Shown here: piece by piece, positions 1-8,161 of the stretch
Position numbering within the stretch: the first letter of the stretch is position 1
Layout: each line of letters begins with the position of its first letter
Assembly (NCBI RefSeq): GCF_003996965.1
Contig: NZ_QWDM01000003.1
Span: forward strand, 62,001 to 126,000
From: Flavobacterium cupreum
Lineage (GTDB): Bacteria > Bacteroidota > Bacteroidia > Flavobacteriales > Flavobacteriaceae
DNA: 64,000 nucleotides
Direction of reading: 5' to 3'
Translations under genes and position numbers: made by a program
The notes under the pieces: model-generated
The model's input: only the letters and a program-made list of their open reading frames with translations
Told to the model about the DNA's origin: nothing
Databases searched by the model: none

Positions 1-382
1 ATTTTCCATCCAATCTAAAACGTACACGGGCTCTTTTTTCAAACGGTTCAAAATGAATATCACTGCTTCCTATTTCTTTGGCATTCAGCACTATTTTTTC
101 CAAAAAATCTGCCGTATAATGTATATCAGAAACATTATTAGAAGCTGTTTTCCGATAATTAGTACTTAAATATCGATTTATATTTTCTGTAGTGTCAGCT
201 GCTAACTGAACAGGAAAGGGCAATAAAACACTAAGTTCATTCTGCAAACTTTGAAGGTCGGCGGTATCTGTTTTAAGCAAAACTGTTTTTTGGTCTACAG
301 AGATGGGAACTACTCTGTAATAGTAGGCTTGCTCTGATTTAACAAGTTGTTGGAATTCAATTGGGATCTCAAATTTTTGCAT
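1..382 (-). CDS. gspE: Type II secretion / pilus assembly ATPase GspE/PilB, N-terminal part (runs off the left edge)
   Basis: The minus strand is open from an ATG at 380-382 to the window edge, about 127 codons. The visible end carries SSDIHFEPFEK followed by RVRFRLDGK, the hallmark opening of the GspE/PilB N-terminal ATPase region. Family members are cytoplasmic hexameric ATPases that power pseudopilus assembly at the inner membrane. The Walker motifs would lie beyond the edge and are not visible. The start is one base after the stop of the prepilin peptidase gene (TAG-A-ATG), so the genes are co-transcribed with 860-1270. The neighbouring pseudopilins and GspF on both strands support the assignment. 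Whether it belongs to a secretion system or a pilus cannot be decided from this part. Confidence 0.85.
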   Translation of the reverse strand, partial: MQKFEIPIEFQQLVKSEQAYYYRVVPISVDQKTVLLKTDTADLQSLQNELSVLLPFPVQLAADTTENINRYLSTNYRKTASNNVSDIHYTADFLEKIVLNAKEIGSSDIHFEPFEKRARVRFRLDGK

Positions 383-383
383 T

Positions 384-860
384 CTAATAGGCGTATAAAA
401 AATTACTATCAGAACAAAAAGTTGCCATATAAACTACTGCAAAAAACAGTGACATATAGCCTGCCAAAGGAACTGTCTTAAACTGATTTTTCTTTTGAAA
501 AACAATATGCAGGAGTAAAGAAAATACTAACGCAAAAACAAATAACACTATAAAAGAAACCGTTGCGAAACTAAAACTGATAAAAATAAAAAACAAAACA
601 TCTCCAATTCCTAAAGAATCTTTAAAAGACATTTTTCTTGTTTTCAGATAGATAAAGCAAACACCTAATAGAAAGGTAACAAAAGCAATATTCAGAATTG
701 AATTTACAAAGACAAGTTCTATCGGAATATAATACAATTGAATTGCAAAAACCAGAATACCAGTTATTGGATAAAGAAACCAGTATACTAAACGGTTCTT
801 ATAATCCTGATATAAAATTGCCACAAATATCATTACTAAAATTAATTTCAAATACCACAT
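384..860 (-). CDS. Prepilin peptidase-like A24 aspartic protease
   Basis: About 158 residues with around six hydrophobic segments. The first catalytic Asp is in YQDYKNRLVYW near the N-terminus and the second is in the GIGD motif (GxGD signature), followed by a PLAGYM segment typical of A24 peptidases. The family cleaves the leader from pseudopilins in the inner membrane. The N-terminal methyltransferase domain of full-length PilD/GspO (about 270 aa) is absent, so this is the short, peptidase-only form. I chose the ATG at 858-860 because it overlaps the stop of the upstream pseudopilin gene as TAATG, which suggests translational coupling; a longer ORF runs into that gene. It sits directly upstream of gspE. 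Confidence 0.8.
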   Translation of the reverse strand: MWYLKLILVMIFVAILYQDYKNRLVYWFLYPITGILVFAIQLYYIPIELVFVNSILNIAFVTFLLGVCFIYLKTRKMSFKDSLGIGDVLFFIFISFSFATVSFIVLFVFALVFSLLLHIVFQKKNQFKTVPLAGYMSLFFAVVYMATFCSDSNFLYAY

Positions 861-1270
861 TAATCTTTTGTAATTTGTTTTGGAACACCATTTTGATCTA
901 TTTCCCAAACATTAAAAATACCATTCCCATTAAAATCGGTTATTGCTGTAGCCTGTACTTTAAATTCTGTATCACTAGATTGTACTATTTCGTAAATATA
1001 ATTTGCGCTGCCATTTTCTTTGGTGGTCTTTGGCGCTTCAAAATCTATTTCATTAAAATTCGGGCTGTATTTTGAATACATGAAATTATACTGCTTTTCG
1101 GCATTATATATTGCTTTTAGCTGTACCTGTGCCTCTACGCTTTTTGCTTTTGTGATCAGTGGCATTAGGTTGGGTAAAGCAATTAGAAGCAAAATTCCTA
1201 TAATGGCCAAAACAATCAGCATTTCCTGAAGATTGAAAGAAGACAGTTTTTTAAATAGTTTTTTATCCAA
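860..1270 (-). CDS. GspG/type IV pilin-like major pseudopilin
   Basis: 136 residues. A short basic leader (MDKKLFKKLSS) is followed by FNLQEMLIVLAIIGILLLIA, the class III signal with Glu at +5 and a single hydrophobic helix. A soluble domain of about 100 residues ends with DFNGNGIFNVWEIDQNG, a Ca-binding-like loop reminiscent of GspG. The residue before the predicted cleavage site is Ser rather than the canonical Gly; the same holds for the two pseudopilins at 7359 and 7685. It is the first gene of a minus-strand operon with the peptidase and gspE. GspG is the best match by length and loop; a pilin of a type IV pilus is the alternative. Confidence 0.8.
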   Translation of the reverse strand: MDKKLFKKLSSFNLQEMLIVLAIIGILLLIALPNLMPLITKAKSVEAQVQLKAIYNAEKQYNFMYSKYSPNFNEIDFEAPKTTKENGSANYIYEIVQSSDTEFKVQATAITDFNGNGIFNVWEIDQNGVPKQITKD

Positions 1271-1291
1271 AACAAGTATAATTTATTTTTG

Positions 1292-1320
1292 CAAATATAT
1301 CTTTTTTATTGTGAAAACAA
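1292..1320 (-). promoter_or_regulatory. Predicted promoter of the pseudopilin-peptidase-gspE operon
   Basis: On the minus strand TATATTTG (1292-1299) matches the Bacteroidota -7 box TAnnTTTG. A TTG at 1318-1320 lies 18 nt upstream, a suitable -33 spacing. The ATG is at 1270, giving a leader of about 15 nt. Motif match only. Confidence 0.45.
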
Positions 1321-1722
1321 TTAAGGTCTGCAGAAGAATATTTCATTAATCATGAATTTTATTAATAAGAAATAACCTATATTTGCAAAAAGAACAATCT
1401 TTACAGGATTAACGATTTAAAAACTAGACGATCAGTATATTAAAAATAAAAAAACGTATAAATAATTTATATTTCCTAACTCTTTTTAAATGTTTTCATT
1501 TTTAAGTAAGATTGAAAAAAAATTAATTTGCAACTGATAAGACAATCTTTTTTTAAGATATTTTTAATGCATAAATTACTCTTTTAGCTGCTGTAAAATA
1601 ATTGCATAAAACGCAACAATTATCAATTCGATTTTTGTTAGTTTTGACAAAAAAATTTTACTAAAATTAAATTAAGAAAAACATCACTTTAAGTAAAAAA
1701 AAAACTTTCAAAAATTTACATT
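1321..1722. other. Divergent intergenic region, no gene seen
   Basis: AT-rich spacer between the two arms of the secretion locus. On the plus strand TATATTTG (1378-1385) and TAGTTTTG (1639-1646) fit the -7 box and could start transcription toward 1723, although neither has a convincing -33 box. No RNA gene or conserved hairpin was recognised. Confidence 0.4.
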
Positions 1723-2454
1723 ATGATCAAGAAATTAGTTGTTTTGACTTTGCTAATCTTTGTCGCTTGTCAAACAACCAAAATAAAAAATGAAACCTAC
1801 AAAATTGCTACTTCATCCCCTGAATTAGGAAGTATCGGGCAATCTCAAATAAAAAATGGCGTCGAGAATAATTTTGCGGTGCGAACTTTACCTAAACTGG
1901 AGAATAATATTCGTGTTTCTATTGATATAGTTCCTTACAATAAACAATTAAATAAGGTTTATGCCTCAAAAGCCAAATACAATCAGAATCAGGCAAAAGT
2001 AACGTATGTTGACAGCTTGCCTAATAAACCTGAATTGGTCACTATTAAAATATTAGATGTAAATGGTTTGGTAAATGAGTTAAACGCCCAACATAACTCC
2101 GATGTTTTAAGATTATTACAAAACACTGAAAAAACGCAAATAATTACAGCTGTTGCAGTGACGTTTTCTTTGGATGAACTCACAAAAATAAGACAGGCAG
2201 ATGCGTATTATTTAACCAATTCACTTGACAAGAAATATCTAATAACTTTATACAAGTCCGGTAAAAAAACAGACACTATAGATATCAGTACTCAAATAAT
2301 TATCGCCTACCAATCGAGTAAGTTTTGCTGGGCACAATCGTCAAAAACCAAATGGTATATAGCGGATATTGTAAGCGACAACACCAATTGCAAAGGAAAT
2401 ACCAAATCTATCGTACCCAGAAAAGAGGAAGACAAAAGTCTTTTTGATATGTAA
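1723..2454 (+). CDS. Lipoprotein of unknown function
   Basis: 243 residues. The N-terminus MIKKLVVLTLLIFVACQ is a lipoprotein signal with the lipobox ending at Cys16, so the protein is probably anchored in the outer membrane or periplasmic leaflet. I do not recognise the mature domain. It is hydrophilic, has a Cys pair near the C-terminus (FCWAQ and NTNCK) and ends in a charged tail. It heads the plus-strand arm that continues into lipoprotein 2509 and the secretion genes, with a spacing of about 50 bp. A role as an accessory or pilotin-like lipoprotein of the secretion system is possible but is inference from position only. Confidence 0.6.
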   Translation: MIKKLVVLTLLIFVACQTTKIKNETYKIATSSPELGSIGQSQIKNGVENNFAVRTLPKLENNIRVSIDIVPYNKQLNKVYASKAKYNQNQAKVTYVDSLPNKPELVTIKILDVNGLVNELNAQHNSDVLRLLQNTEKTQIITAVAVTFSLDELTKIRQADAYYLTNSLDKKYLITLYKSGKKTDTIDISTQIIIAYQSSKFCWAQSSKTKWYIADIVSDNTNCKGNTKSIVPRKEEDKSLFDM

Positions 2455-2508
2455 GTCCATTAGCAGCTTATATTCATTACACTACATTATTACTACAATT
2501 AAATTCAA

Positions 2509-3444
2509 ATGAAAAAATTTCAGTTCTATACGTTTTTATCCTTCATCTTTTTTTTATCCCTTTTTTCATGTGAAGAAATCTTAATTGTAGATGATATTTC
2601 AAAAGAAGAAATTACTTTAATTGCTCCGGCAAATAACTCTGTTTTGTTTTCCACCGGAGCTTCATTCTCCTGGAACAGTATAGAGAATGCCGAAAAATAT
2701 CGTCTTCAGATTGCAAAACCAAATTTTGCAAATCCGATCGAAATTGTTCTGGACACTTTGATCGCTAAAACCTCCTATACCCAACAAATGAATATTGGAA
2801 AATATGAGTGGCGCGTTAAAGCCGTAAATAGTGGCTACGAAACTCCTTATAAATCCAGTGCTTTCGAAATTTTGAACAACGAGGATTTCCAGAATAATAC
2901 AGTCGTATTACTTTCACCGGGCAATAATCTGATAACGAAAAATGCCATTCAAAAATTAACATGGCAAACCATAATTGGGGCATCTGAATATCAGCTTCAG
3001 ATTTATGACAGCACTAATGAGATTGTTAAAGAAAACAGCAGTGCTTCAACAAGTTTTGATTATATCTTTCCTGACGGCAATTTTAGCTGGAAAGTAAGAG
3101 CGAGCAATGGAACAAAGGAAACTTTATACACAACAAGAAAAATAGTTGTAGATACAAAAGTACCAAATACTCCTGTACTGGCAAATCCGGCCGATAAAAG
3201 CACCACTACTGCAACTGACATTAATTTTCAATATAGCAGGACTCCTATGACCGGAAGCGTTGAAAAAGACAGTATTTATGTGTACACCGAAAGTGCTTTG
3301 ACAAATCTTAAATTTAAAGAACAAGTAACCAGCCCTTATACCAAAACACTTACGTCAGGTTCTTATTACTGGTATATACTGTCTTTTGATCAGGCTGGTA
3401 ACAAAAGTAACAAGAGTAATGTTTTTAGCTTTACTATAAATTAA
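2509..3444 (+). CDS. Lipoprotein with repeated Ig/fibronectin-like domains
   Basis: 311 residues. A lipoprotein signal ends at FLSLFSC|E. Two or three repeats follow, each with a pattern of LIAPANNS...FSWNSI...YRLQIA... then YEWRVKA, LLSPGNN...LTWQTI...YQLQIYD then FSWKVRA, and LANPAD...FQYSR ending in YYWYILSFD. This is the pattern of the Ig/Fn3-like beta-sandwich domains common in surface lipoproteins of Bacteroidota. It probably acts in binding at the cell surface. It lies 54 bp after lipoprotein 1723 and upstream of two surface proteins. No catalytic residues are evident. Confidence 0.65.
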   Translation: MKKFQFYTFLSFIFFLSLFSCEEILIVDDISKEEITLIAPANNSVLFSTGASFSWNSIENAEKYRLQIAKPNFANPIEIVLDTLIAKTSYTQQMNIGKYEWRVKAVNSGYETPYKSSAFEILNNEDFQNNTVVLLSPGNNLITKNAIQKLTWQTIIGASEYQLQIYDSTNEIVKENSSASTSFDYIFPDGNFSWKVRASNGTKETLYTTRKIVVDTKVPNTPVLANPADKSTTTATDINFQYSRTPMTGSVEKDSIYVYTESALTNLKFKEQVTSPYTKTLTSGSYYWYILSFDQAGNKSNKSNVFSFTIN

Positions 3445-3556
3445 GTTGGTTTTCCAGATGGTAACTTAATAGTATTTTTAAGTGCAATCGATCAATCAGT
3501 TTTTTGATATCATTATAAAAAAAATAGAACTATAAAAAATTTAACAAAACAAAAAA

Positions 3557-4603
3557 ATGAAAAAAATCACAACAATAATCATTATTCTAATCAGCTGTAT
3601 TAATAGTGCTGTAAACGCTCAGACTTATTATCCTTTAAAAAATATAGAAACGAACCTCGCTCCCGTTTCAAACGTTAATGGGCAATGGGTTGCCGTTTCA
3701 CCTTCTAACAATACTTTAGGGGCAAATTATTATCAGGGATTAAGTTTTGGTTTCGACGTAAATAATTATGCCAGCTTAGTTAACGGTGTTGGAACACAAG
3801 ATCTTTATTTCGGAAGATGGCAATCTGAATGGAAAGGATGGAGAAAAATAGTAATGCAAAACGAAATTGGTAATGTTGGAATAGGTACCTCTGCACCTAC
3901 TGCTAATCTAGAAGTAGTTGCTCCTTTACTGGATGGCTCCGAAACATTACTAAAAGTAAGAGTAAGCGATGCTGCTCAGGATTATTTTAGAATTTCTAAT
4001 ATGACTGGTGGTAGCGGACAATTTATTCCAACTTTATATGGATATCATGTTTCTGATAATCGACCAGCACTATATTTAACCGCTGCTGTTGAATCTGGCA
4101 ATGATATTGGAATAGATCCCGTGATGGTATTTGATTCCAGATTACCTTTAAATGCTATTGCAACAAGACCTTTGTTTGCATGGGATTCTTTTGGCAATAG
4201 AAAAATGATTCTAACTTCAAACGGAAATTTGGGGATTGGCACTACAACCACTGGACCTCACAAACTGGCAGTAGAAGGATCAATCGGAGCAAGAGAAATA
4301 AAAGTACAGGCAACAGGCTGGTCTGATTTTGTTTTCGAAAAAAACTATAGTTTGCCAACTCTTGAAGAAGTAGAAAAACATATTAACGAAAAGGGCCATT
4401 TAAAAGATGTTCCAAGTGAAAAAGAAGTTCTTGAAAACGGAATTAATCTGGGAGAAATGAACTCTAAATTACTTCAGAAAATTGAGGAACTGACTCTGTA
4501 TAGTATCGAGCAAAATAAAAAAATAATTGATCTACAGAAACAAAATGAAAAACTGTTAGAGATTGAAAAAAGATTATCTAAAATAGAAACTAATTCAAAA
4601 TAA
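3557..4603 (+). CDS. Exported surface protein with VGIGT motifs and C-terminal coiled coil
   Basis: 348 residues with a Sec signal peptide (ends NAVNAQ). The middle contains NVGIGTSAPTANLEV and NLGIGTTTTGPHKLAVEG, the short beta-structured repeat found in phage-tail-fibre-like surface proteins of Bacteroidota. The C-terminal 100 residues (FVFEKNYSLPTLEEVEKHI, then LGEMNSKLLQKIEELTLYSI, then a heptad coiled coil) resemble the region after the head of fibre proteins with intramolecular-chaperone-like ends. The paralogue at 4629 shares this C-terminal part. Its position inside the secretion locus makes it a candidate cargo or surface fibre. No type IX secretion C-terminal domain was recognised. 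Confidence 0.7.
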   Translation: MKKITTIIIILISCINSAVNAQTYYPLKNIETNLAPVSNVNGQWVAVSPSNNTLGANYYQGLSFGFDVNNYASLVNGVGTQDLYFGRWQSEWKGWRKIVMQNEIGNVGIGTSAPTANLEVVAPLLDGSETLLKVRVSDAAQDYFRISNMTGGSGQFIPTLYGYHVSDNRPALYLTAAVESGNDIGIDPVMVFDSRLPLNAIATRPLFAWDSFGNRKMILTSNGNLGIGTTTTGPHKLAVEGSIGAREIKVQATGWSDFVFEKNYSLPTLEEVEKHINEKGHLKDVPSEKEVLENGINLGEMNSKLLQKIEELTLYSIEQNKKIIDLQKQNEKLLEIEKRLSKIETNSK

Positions 4604-4628
4604 TATTAAGCCACTAAACCTTTCAAAA

Positions 4629-5603
4629 TTGAAAAAGATCATATACATTCTTACAATAACAGTATTAGGTTTCACGAAGATTTCAGCTAATTCTAAGTTC
4701 TATACAACTGAATATGAGACAGCTGTTACCTTTCCTGCAGCTTATGCTATAGGTGATTATATTGAATTTCTAAAAGTTAATCCTTTAGATGTTGCTGCAT
4801 CAGGTTATTATCAAATTTCAATTAGTTATACCCGTGGAGGAGTTGCAGCTGCGGCAATACATCTGGCTTCAATTTCACACTCTAACCCTGCACTTTGGAG
4901 AGAAACAGGACGAATAAATAACAATCCGTATTCTGGTCTTGGTGTGAATTTTACAATAGATTGCAATACTGAATACAATAATCCTCGCTTCCGAATCAGA
5001 GCCATTAATACATTAGGAATAAGTGCTGATCTTATAGTTCATATAAAAGTAACTTCATTAAACATAAATGGAACTTTTACAGCATTAAATACTACTGGAA
5101 ATGACTTAACCGTTTCTAAATTTTTACCGATGACAAGCGATTGGAATCTTTATGTTGGAAATGTATTTTCTAATGCCGGAGCCCAGATTGCAATTAAAGC
5201 AACTCAAAATGGGTATGTTGGAATTGGAACGACAATTCCTGATGAAAAACTTACTGTAGATGGTAAGATTCATGCAAAAGAAGTTCGCGTTGATCTTTTG
5301 AGCCCAATGACAGTACCTGATTATGTATTTACAACTGACTATAAATTAAAAACTCTCAAAGAAGTCGAGGAATATATTAAAAAAAACAATCACTTACCGG
5401 AGATTCCATCAGCAAAAGAAATAGAAAAAAATGGTCTGATGCTTGCTGAAATGAACATGAGTTTATTGAAGAAAATTGAGGAATTAACGCTATACAGTAT
5501 CGAGCAAAATAAAAAAATTGAAGCACAGACAAAAGAAATTGAATCTTTAAAAAATTTAGTTTTAAGGGTTACAAAAATTGAAAATGAACTAGCCCGAAAA
5601 TAA
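4629..5603 (+). CDS. Exported surface protein, paralogue of 3557, TTG start
   Basis: 324 residues. The start is TTG at 4629, chosen because it gives an intact signal peptide (MKKIIYILTITVLGF...SANS) and no ATG lies nearby. The N-terminal half (about residues 20-190) is a beta-rich domain unlike that of the neighbour. The C-terminal half repeats the neighbour: YVGIGTTIPDEKLTVDGKI, DYVFTTDYKLKTLKEVEEYI, IPSAKE, LAEMNMSLLKKIEELTLYSI and a coiled coil. The two genes are 25 bp apart and the following gene starts 5 bp later, so they are one operon. The likely architecture is a variable head on a common stalk. Confidence 0.7.
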   Translation: MKKIIYILTITVLGFTKISANSKFYTTEYETAVTFPAAYAIGDYIEFLKVNPLDVAASGYYQISISYTRGGVAAAAIHLASISHSNPALWRETGRINNNPYSGLGVNFTIDCNTEYNNPRFRIRAINTLGISADLIVHIKVTSLNINGTFTALNTTGNDLTVSKFLPMTSDWNLYVGNVFSNAGAQIAIKATQNGYVGIGTTIPDEKLTVDGKIHAKEVRVDLLSPMTVPDYVFTTDYKLKTLKEVEEYIKKNNHLPEIPSAKEIEKNGLMLAEMNMSLLKKIEELTLYSIEQNKKIEAQTKEIESLKNLVLRVTKIENELARK

Positions 5604-5608
5604 TTTTA

Positions 5609-6088
5609 ATGAAAAATAAAAAAAACATATACATCCTTCTCCCCATCGTATTATTCGTTTGGGGCGGAGTTTTGTATCAGGTTTTTTCTTTTACCAATAC
5701 CGAAGAGGTGATTTCATCTGCCAATCCTGAATTTACTATTAAGCCTCTGAAGATAAAGAAAAGGCAATCTTTTGTTATTAACGTCAATTACAGAGATCCT
5801 TTTTTAGGAAAAATGTATGCTCCTCAAACGGCTTCAAAAGTAAAGTCTGCAACCGTAAAGAAAACAGTGCAACATCATGAAAATGTAGTGTGGCCTGTAA
5901 TCCTTTACAAAGGAATGATTTCGGATACAAAAGACAAAAATAAAATTTTCATGCTTGTAATTGATAGCCACAATACGTATATGAGAATTGGAGATACCGA
6001 AAATGAAATTTTTCTAAAAAATGGTGACAAAGAATCTGTTTATGTAAAATACAAAGGGAATCTAAATCTTATAATGCTTCAGGATTGA
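5609..6088 (+). CDS. GspC/PilP-like inner-membrane protein
   Basis: 159 residues. One N-terminal membrane segment (residues 7-27) is followed by a periplasmic region. The motif VNYRDPFLGK recalls the RDPF box of PilP/GspC-like proteins, and a C-terminal domain (VILYKGMISDTKDKNKIF... then NEIFLKNGDKESVYVKY) has the size and beta pattern of a GspC homology region, which in the family links the inner-membrane platform to the secretin. The stop overlaps the next start (TTGA at 6085-6088). No sequence match could be run; the assignment rests on the RDPF motif, topology and location between cargo-like genes and pseudopilins. Confidence 0.5.
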   Translation: MKNKKNIYILLPIVLFVWGGVLYQVFSFTNTEEVISSANPEFTIKPLKIKKRQSFVINVNYRDPFLGKMYAPQTASKVKSATVKKTVQHHENVVWPVILYKGMISDTKDKNKIFMLVIDSHNTYMRIGDTENEIFLKNGDKESVYVKYKGNLNLIMLQD

Positions 6089-7371
6089 AACTAAAGTTTA
6101 AAATAAGGTCCGGAGCTTTACAGTTTACCGTATTTATTTCAGTACTAATTGCTTTGCTCTTAGCTGGGTTAATTCTGTATGCCTATACTTTCATTTATAT
6201 GAAAGAACAATCAAAGGGGGCCATAGAAAACATTCAGTTTTCGGATATCGGAATCAATGCGCTGTTACAACAGAAAGAGTTCACTACCGATACCATTCCA
6301 TTAGATTTTATTAAAAAAGAAAATCAGACGGTTAAAATTCATTTGTCACAATGGGGCATTTTTGAAAAAGGAATTTCCACCTCGCAATTCCGGAAAAAAA
6401 AATTCACTAAAACTGCTATTATAGGAGGTCTTATTAATTCAGAGGAATCCGCAACCCTATTCCTGCAGGAAAGTTATAATGCACTAACTGTGGTGGGCAA
6501 CACGGCCATTCGCGGTATAGCCTACTTGCCCGTACAAGGAGTAAATTCAGGTTACATTGGCGGACATAGTTATTATGGCTCACACCTCATTTACGGGTCG
6601 ATTAAAAAAAGTACAAAAGAACTCCCGCAACCTAGAAAACAACTTTTAGAATCGGTTGAGTATAACCTCAATCAATACAAACCACTTACCGAGGATGATT
6701 ATATCTCTTTGGAAAAAAGTTCAAAAATTATAAATTCTTTTCTGTTAAAAACGAAGGCAATATATTCACAAGACCCCATTATATTGGAAAACAAAACAAT
6801 AACAGGAAATATTATCATTAAATCTGAAACCCTGATCAAAATAAAAAGAATAAGTCAATTAAAAGATGTCATTCTAATTGCCCCCGTTATAGAAATTGAA
6901 GATGAAACCATTGGTACTTTTCAGGCTATAGCTAGTAAAAGAATAACCGTTGGAAAAACATGCAAATTAAGTTATCCCTCAGCTCTGGTTTTGTTTCAGG
7001 ATAATAAAAATAATCCTGACGAAGTTTCAACAAATCCGATGGATAATAAAATTTTTATCGATACAAAATCTGTTGTAAAAGGAAGTATATGTTACTTTCA
7101 AACCAAAACTAAACCCGATTTTCAGACCCAGATTGTTTTAGAAAAAGAAGCTATTATAAAAGGACAGGTCTATTGTAATGGAAATCTTGAAGTTAAGGGA
7201 ACCGTTTCGGGATCTGTGATTACAAAGCAATTTCTGGCTAACGAATCAGGATCTATTTTTGTAAATCACATTTACAACGGTACCATAGAAAATCAAAACA
7301 TTCCGAGTATTTACGGAGGAATAGTATTCGAAGAAGAGCAACCTAAAACTGTATTGAAATGGTTGTATTAA
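6085..7371 (+). CDS. GspK-like minor pseudopilin fused to a beta-solenoid-like C-terminus
   Basis: 428 residues, TTG start overlapping the previous stop by 4 bp. The N-terminus KIRSGALQFTVFISVLIALL has Gly before the helix and no Glu at +5, as in GspK. The C-terminal region from about residue 240 shows short repeated strands rich in I/V with KG and G turns (TITGNIIIKSE, AIIKGQVYCNGNLEVKGTVS, GSVITKQFLAN), which resembles a bactofilin/polymer-forming beta-solenoid. It overlaps the next pseudopilin gene by 13 bp. The combination of a pseudopilin-type anchor and a solenoid is unusual; an alternative is a general pilus tip or adhesin protein. Confidence 0.5.
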   Translation: MKLKFKIRSGALQFTVFISVLIALLLAGLILYAYTFIYMKEQSKGAIENIQFSDIGINALLQQKEFTTDTIPLDFIKKENQTVKIHLSQWGIFEKGISTSQFRKKKFTKTAIIGGLINSEESATLFLQESYNALTVVGNTAIRGIAYLPVQGVNSGYIGGHSYYGSHLIYGSIKKSTKELPQPRKQLLESVEYNLNQYKPLTEDDYISLEKSSKIINSFLLKTKAIYSQDPIILENKTITGNIIIKSETLIKIKRISQLKDVILIAPVIEIEDETIGTFQAIASKRITVGKTCKLSYPSALVLFQDNKNNPDEVSTNPMDNKIFIDTKSVVKGSICYFQTKTKPDFQTQIVLEKEAIIKGQVYCNGNLEVKGTVSGSVITKQFLANESGSIFVNHIYNGTIENQNIPSIYGGIVFEEEQPKTVLKWLY

Positions 7372-7703
7372 AAAAAATAAAATCTGCCACCCTGATTGAA
7401 GCTATTGTAGCAACAGTCCTAATTGTAATTGTGTTTGTAATTGCCAGTTTAATACTTAATAACCTGCTCTTAAATACTTTTTCCAAAAACACACATAGTA
7501 TTGAAAACAGAATCAATGAATTGGAATATGAAGTGCAGCACAACACTATACAATTTCCCTATCAGGAAAGTTATAAAGGCTGGGAAATTACTATAGAACA
7601 GCAAAAAACAAGATCCGGCATACTGGTCAACTTTATGGCAACAAACAGGAATCGAAAGAAAGAAATAACAAAACAATTTGCAGTATGGCAGCAGGCAAAG
7701 TAA
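7359..7703 (+). CDS. GspI-like minor pseudopilin
   Basis: 114 residues. A short leader MVVLKKIKS is followed by ATLIEAIVATVLIVIVFVIA, a class III signal with Glu at +5 and Ser at -1. The short soluble domain has an amphipathic helix (NRINELEYEV) and a WEITIEQQ strand, with the size and opening expected for GspI/PilV. The reading frame overlaps 6085-7371 by 13 bp and the next gene by 19 bp, so translation is probably coupled. Confidence 0.7.
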   Translation: MVVLKKIKSATLIEAIVATVLIVIVFVIASLILNNLLLNTFSKNTHSIENRINELEYEVQHNTIQFPYQESYKGWEITIEQQKTRSGILVNFMATNRNRKKEITKQFAVWQQAK

Positions 7704-8161
7704 AATCATTTACACTCTCTGAGTTACTGATTGTTATGATTATCACGGCAATTGTGGTGGGTATGGCTTTTAGTGTTTTGCGATTGGTACAAAAGCAGAT
7801 TCATACGATCCAGACCAATTTTGAAAAAAGCAGTACACTCGCCCTTTTTGAACAAAAACTATGGCAGGATTTTAACGAGCCCCATAATATCACCTACAAT
7901 GAGCAAAAACAGCTTTTACTGATGCTTTCCGAAATAGACACGGTTACCTATTCCTTTCGGGATAAATATGCATTGCGAAATAAAGATACCATTCCATTAA
8001 ACCTTTCTGTTCAAAAAATATTCACAAACGGAAAAGAGGTTCAAAACGGAAGTATAGATGCTATAACTTTATCTGCAGCGACTACGCTTAAAGATTATGA
8101 GATTTTTGTCTCCAAAAAAAATGATATAACCTTTTTTATGAATCAGGAAGATGGCCTTTAA
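7685..8161 (+). CDS. GspJ-like minor pseudopilin
   Basis: 158 residues. MAAGKVKS precedes FTLSELLIVMIITAIVVGMA, a class III signal with Glu at +5 and again Ser at -1. The soluble domain (about residues 35-158) begins with a long helix and then beta strands, consistent with GspJ/PilW. It overlaps both neighbours (7359-7703 and gspF at 8151). Together with the GspK- and GspI-like genes it would form the pseudopilus tip complex. Confidence 0.7.
   Translation: MAAGKVKSFTLSELLIVMIITAIVVGMAFSVLRLVQKQIHTIQTNFEKSSTLALFEQKLWQDFNEPHNITYNEQKQLLLMLSEIDTVTYSFRDKYALRNKDTIPLNLSVQKIFTNGKEVQNGSIDAITLSAATTLKDYEIFVSKKNDITFFMNQEDGL

Noticed and set aside
698..1075. Plus-strand ORF of 125 codons
   Set aside because: It lies fully opposite the peptidase and pseudopilin genes, whose families are recognised; no signal or domain.
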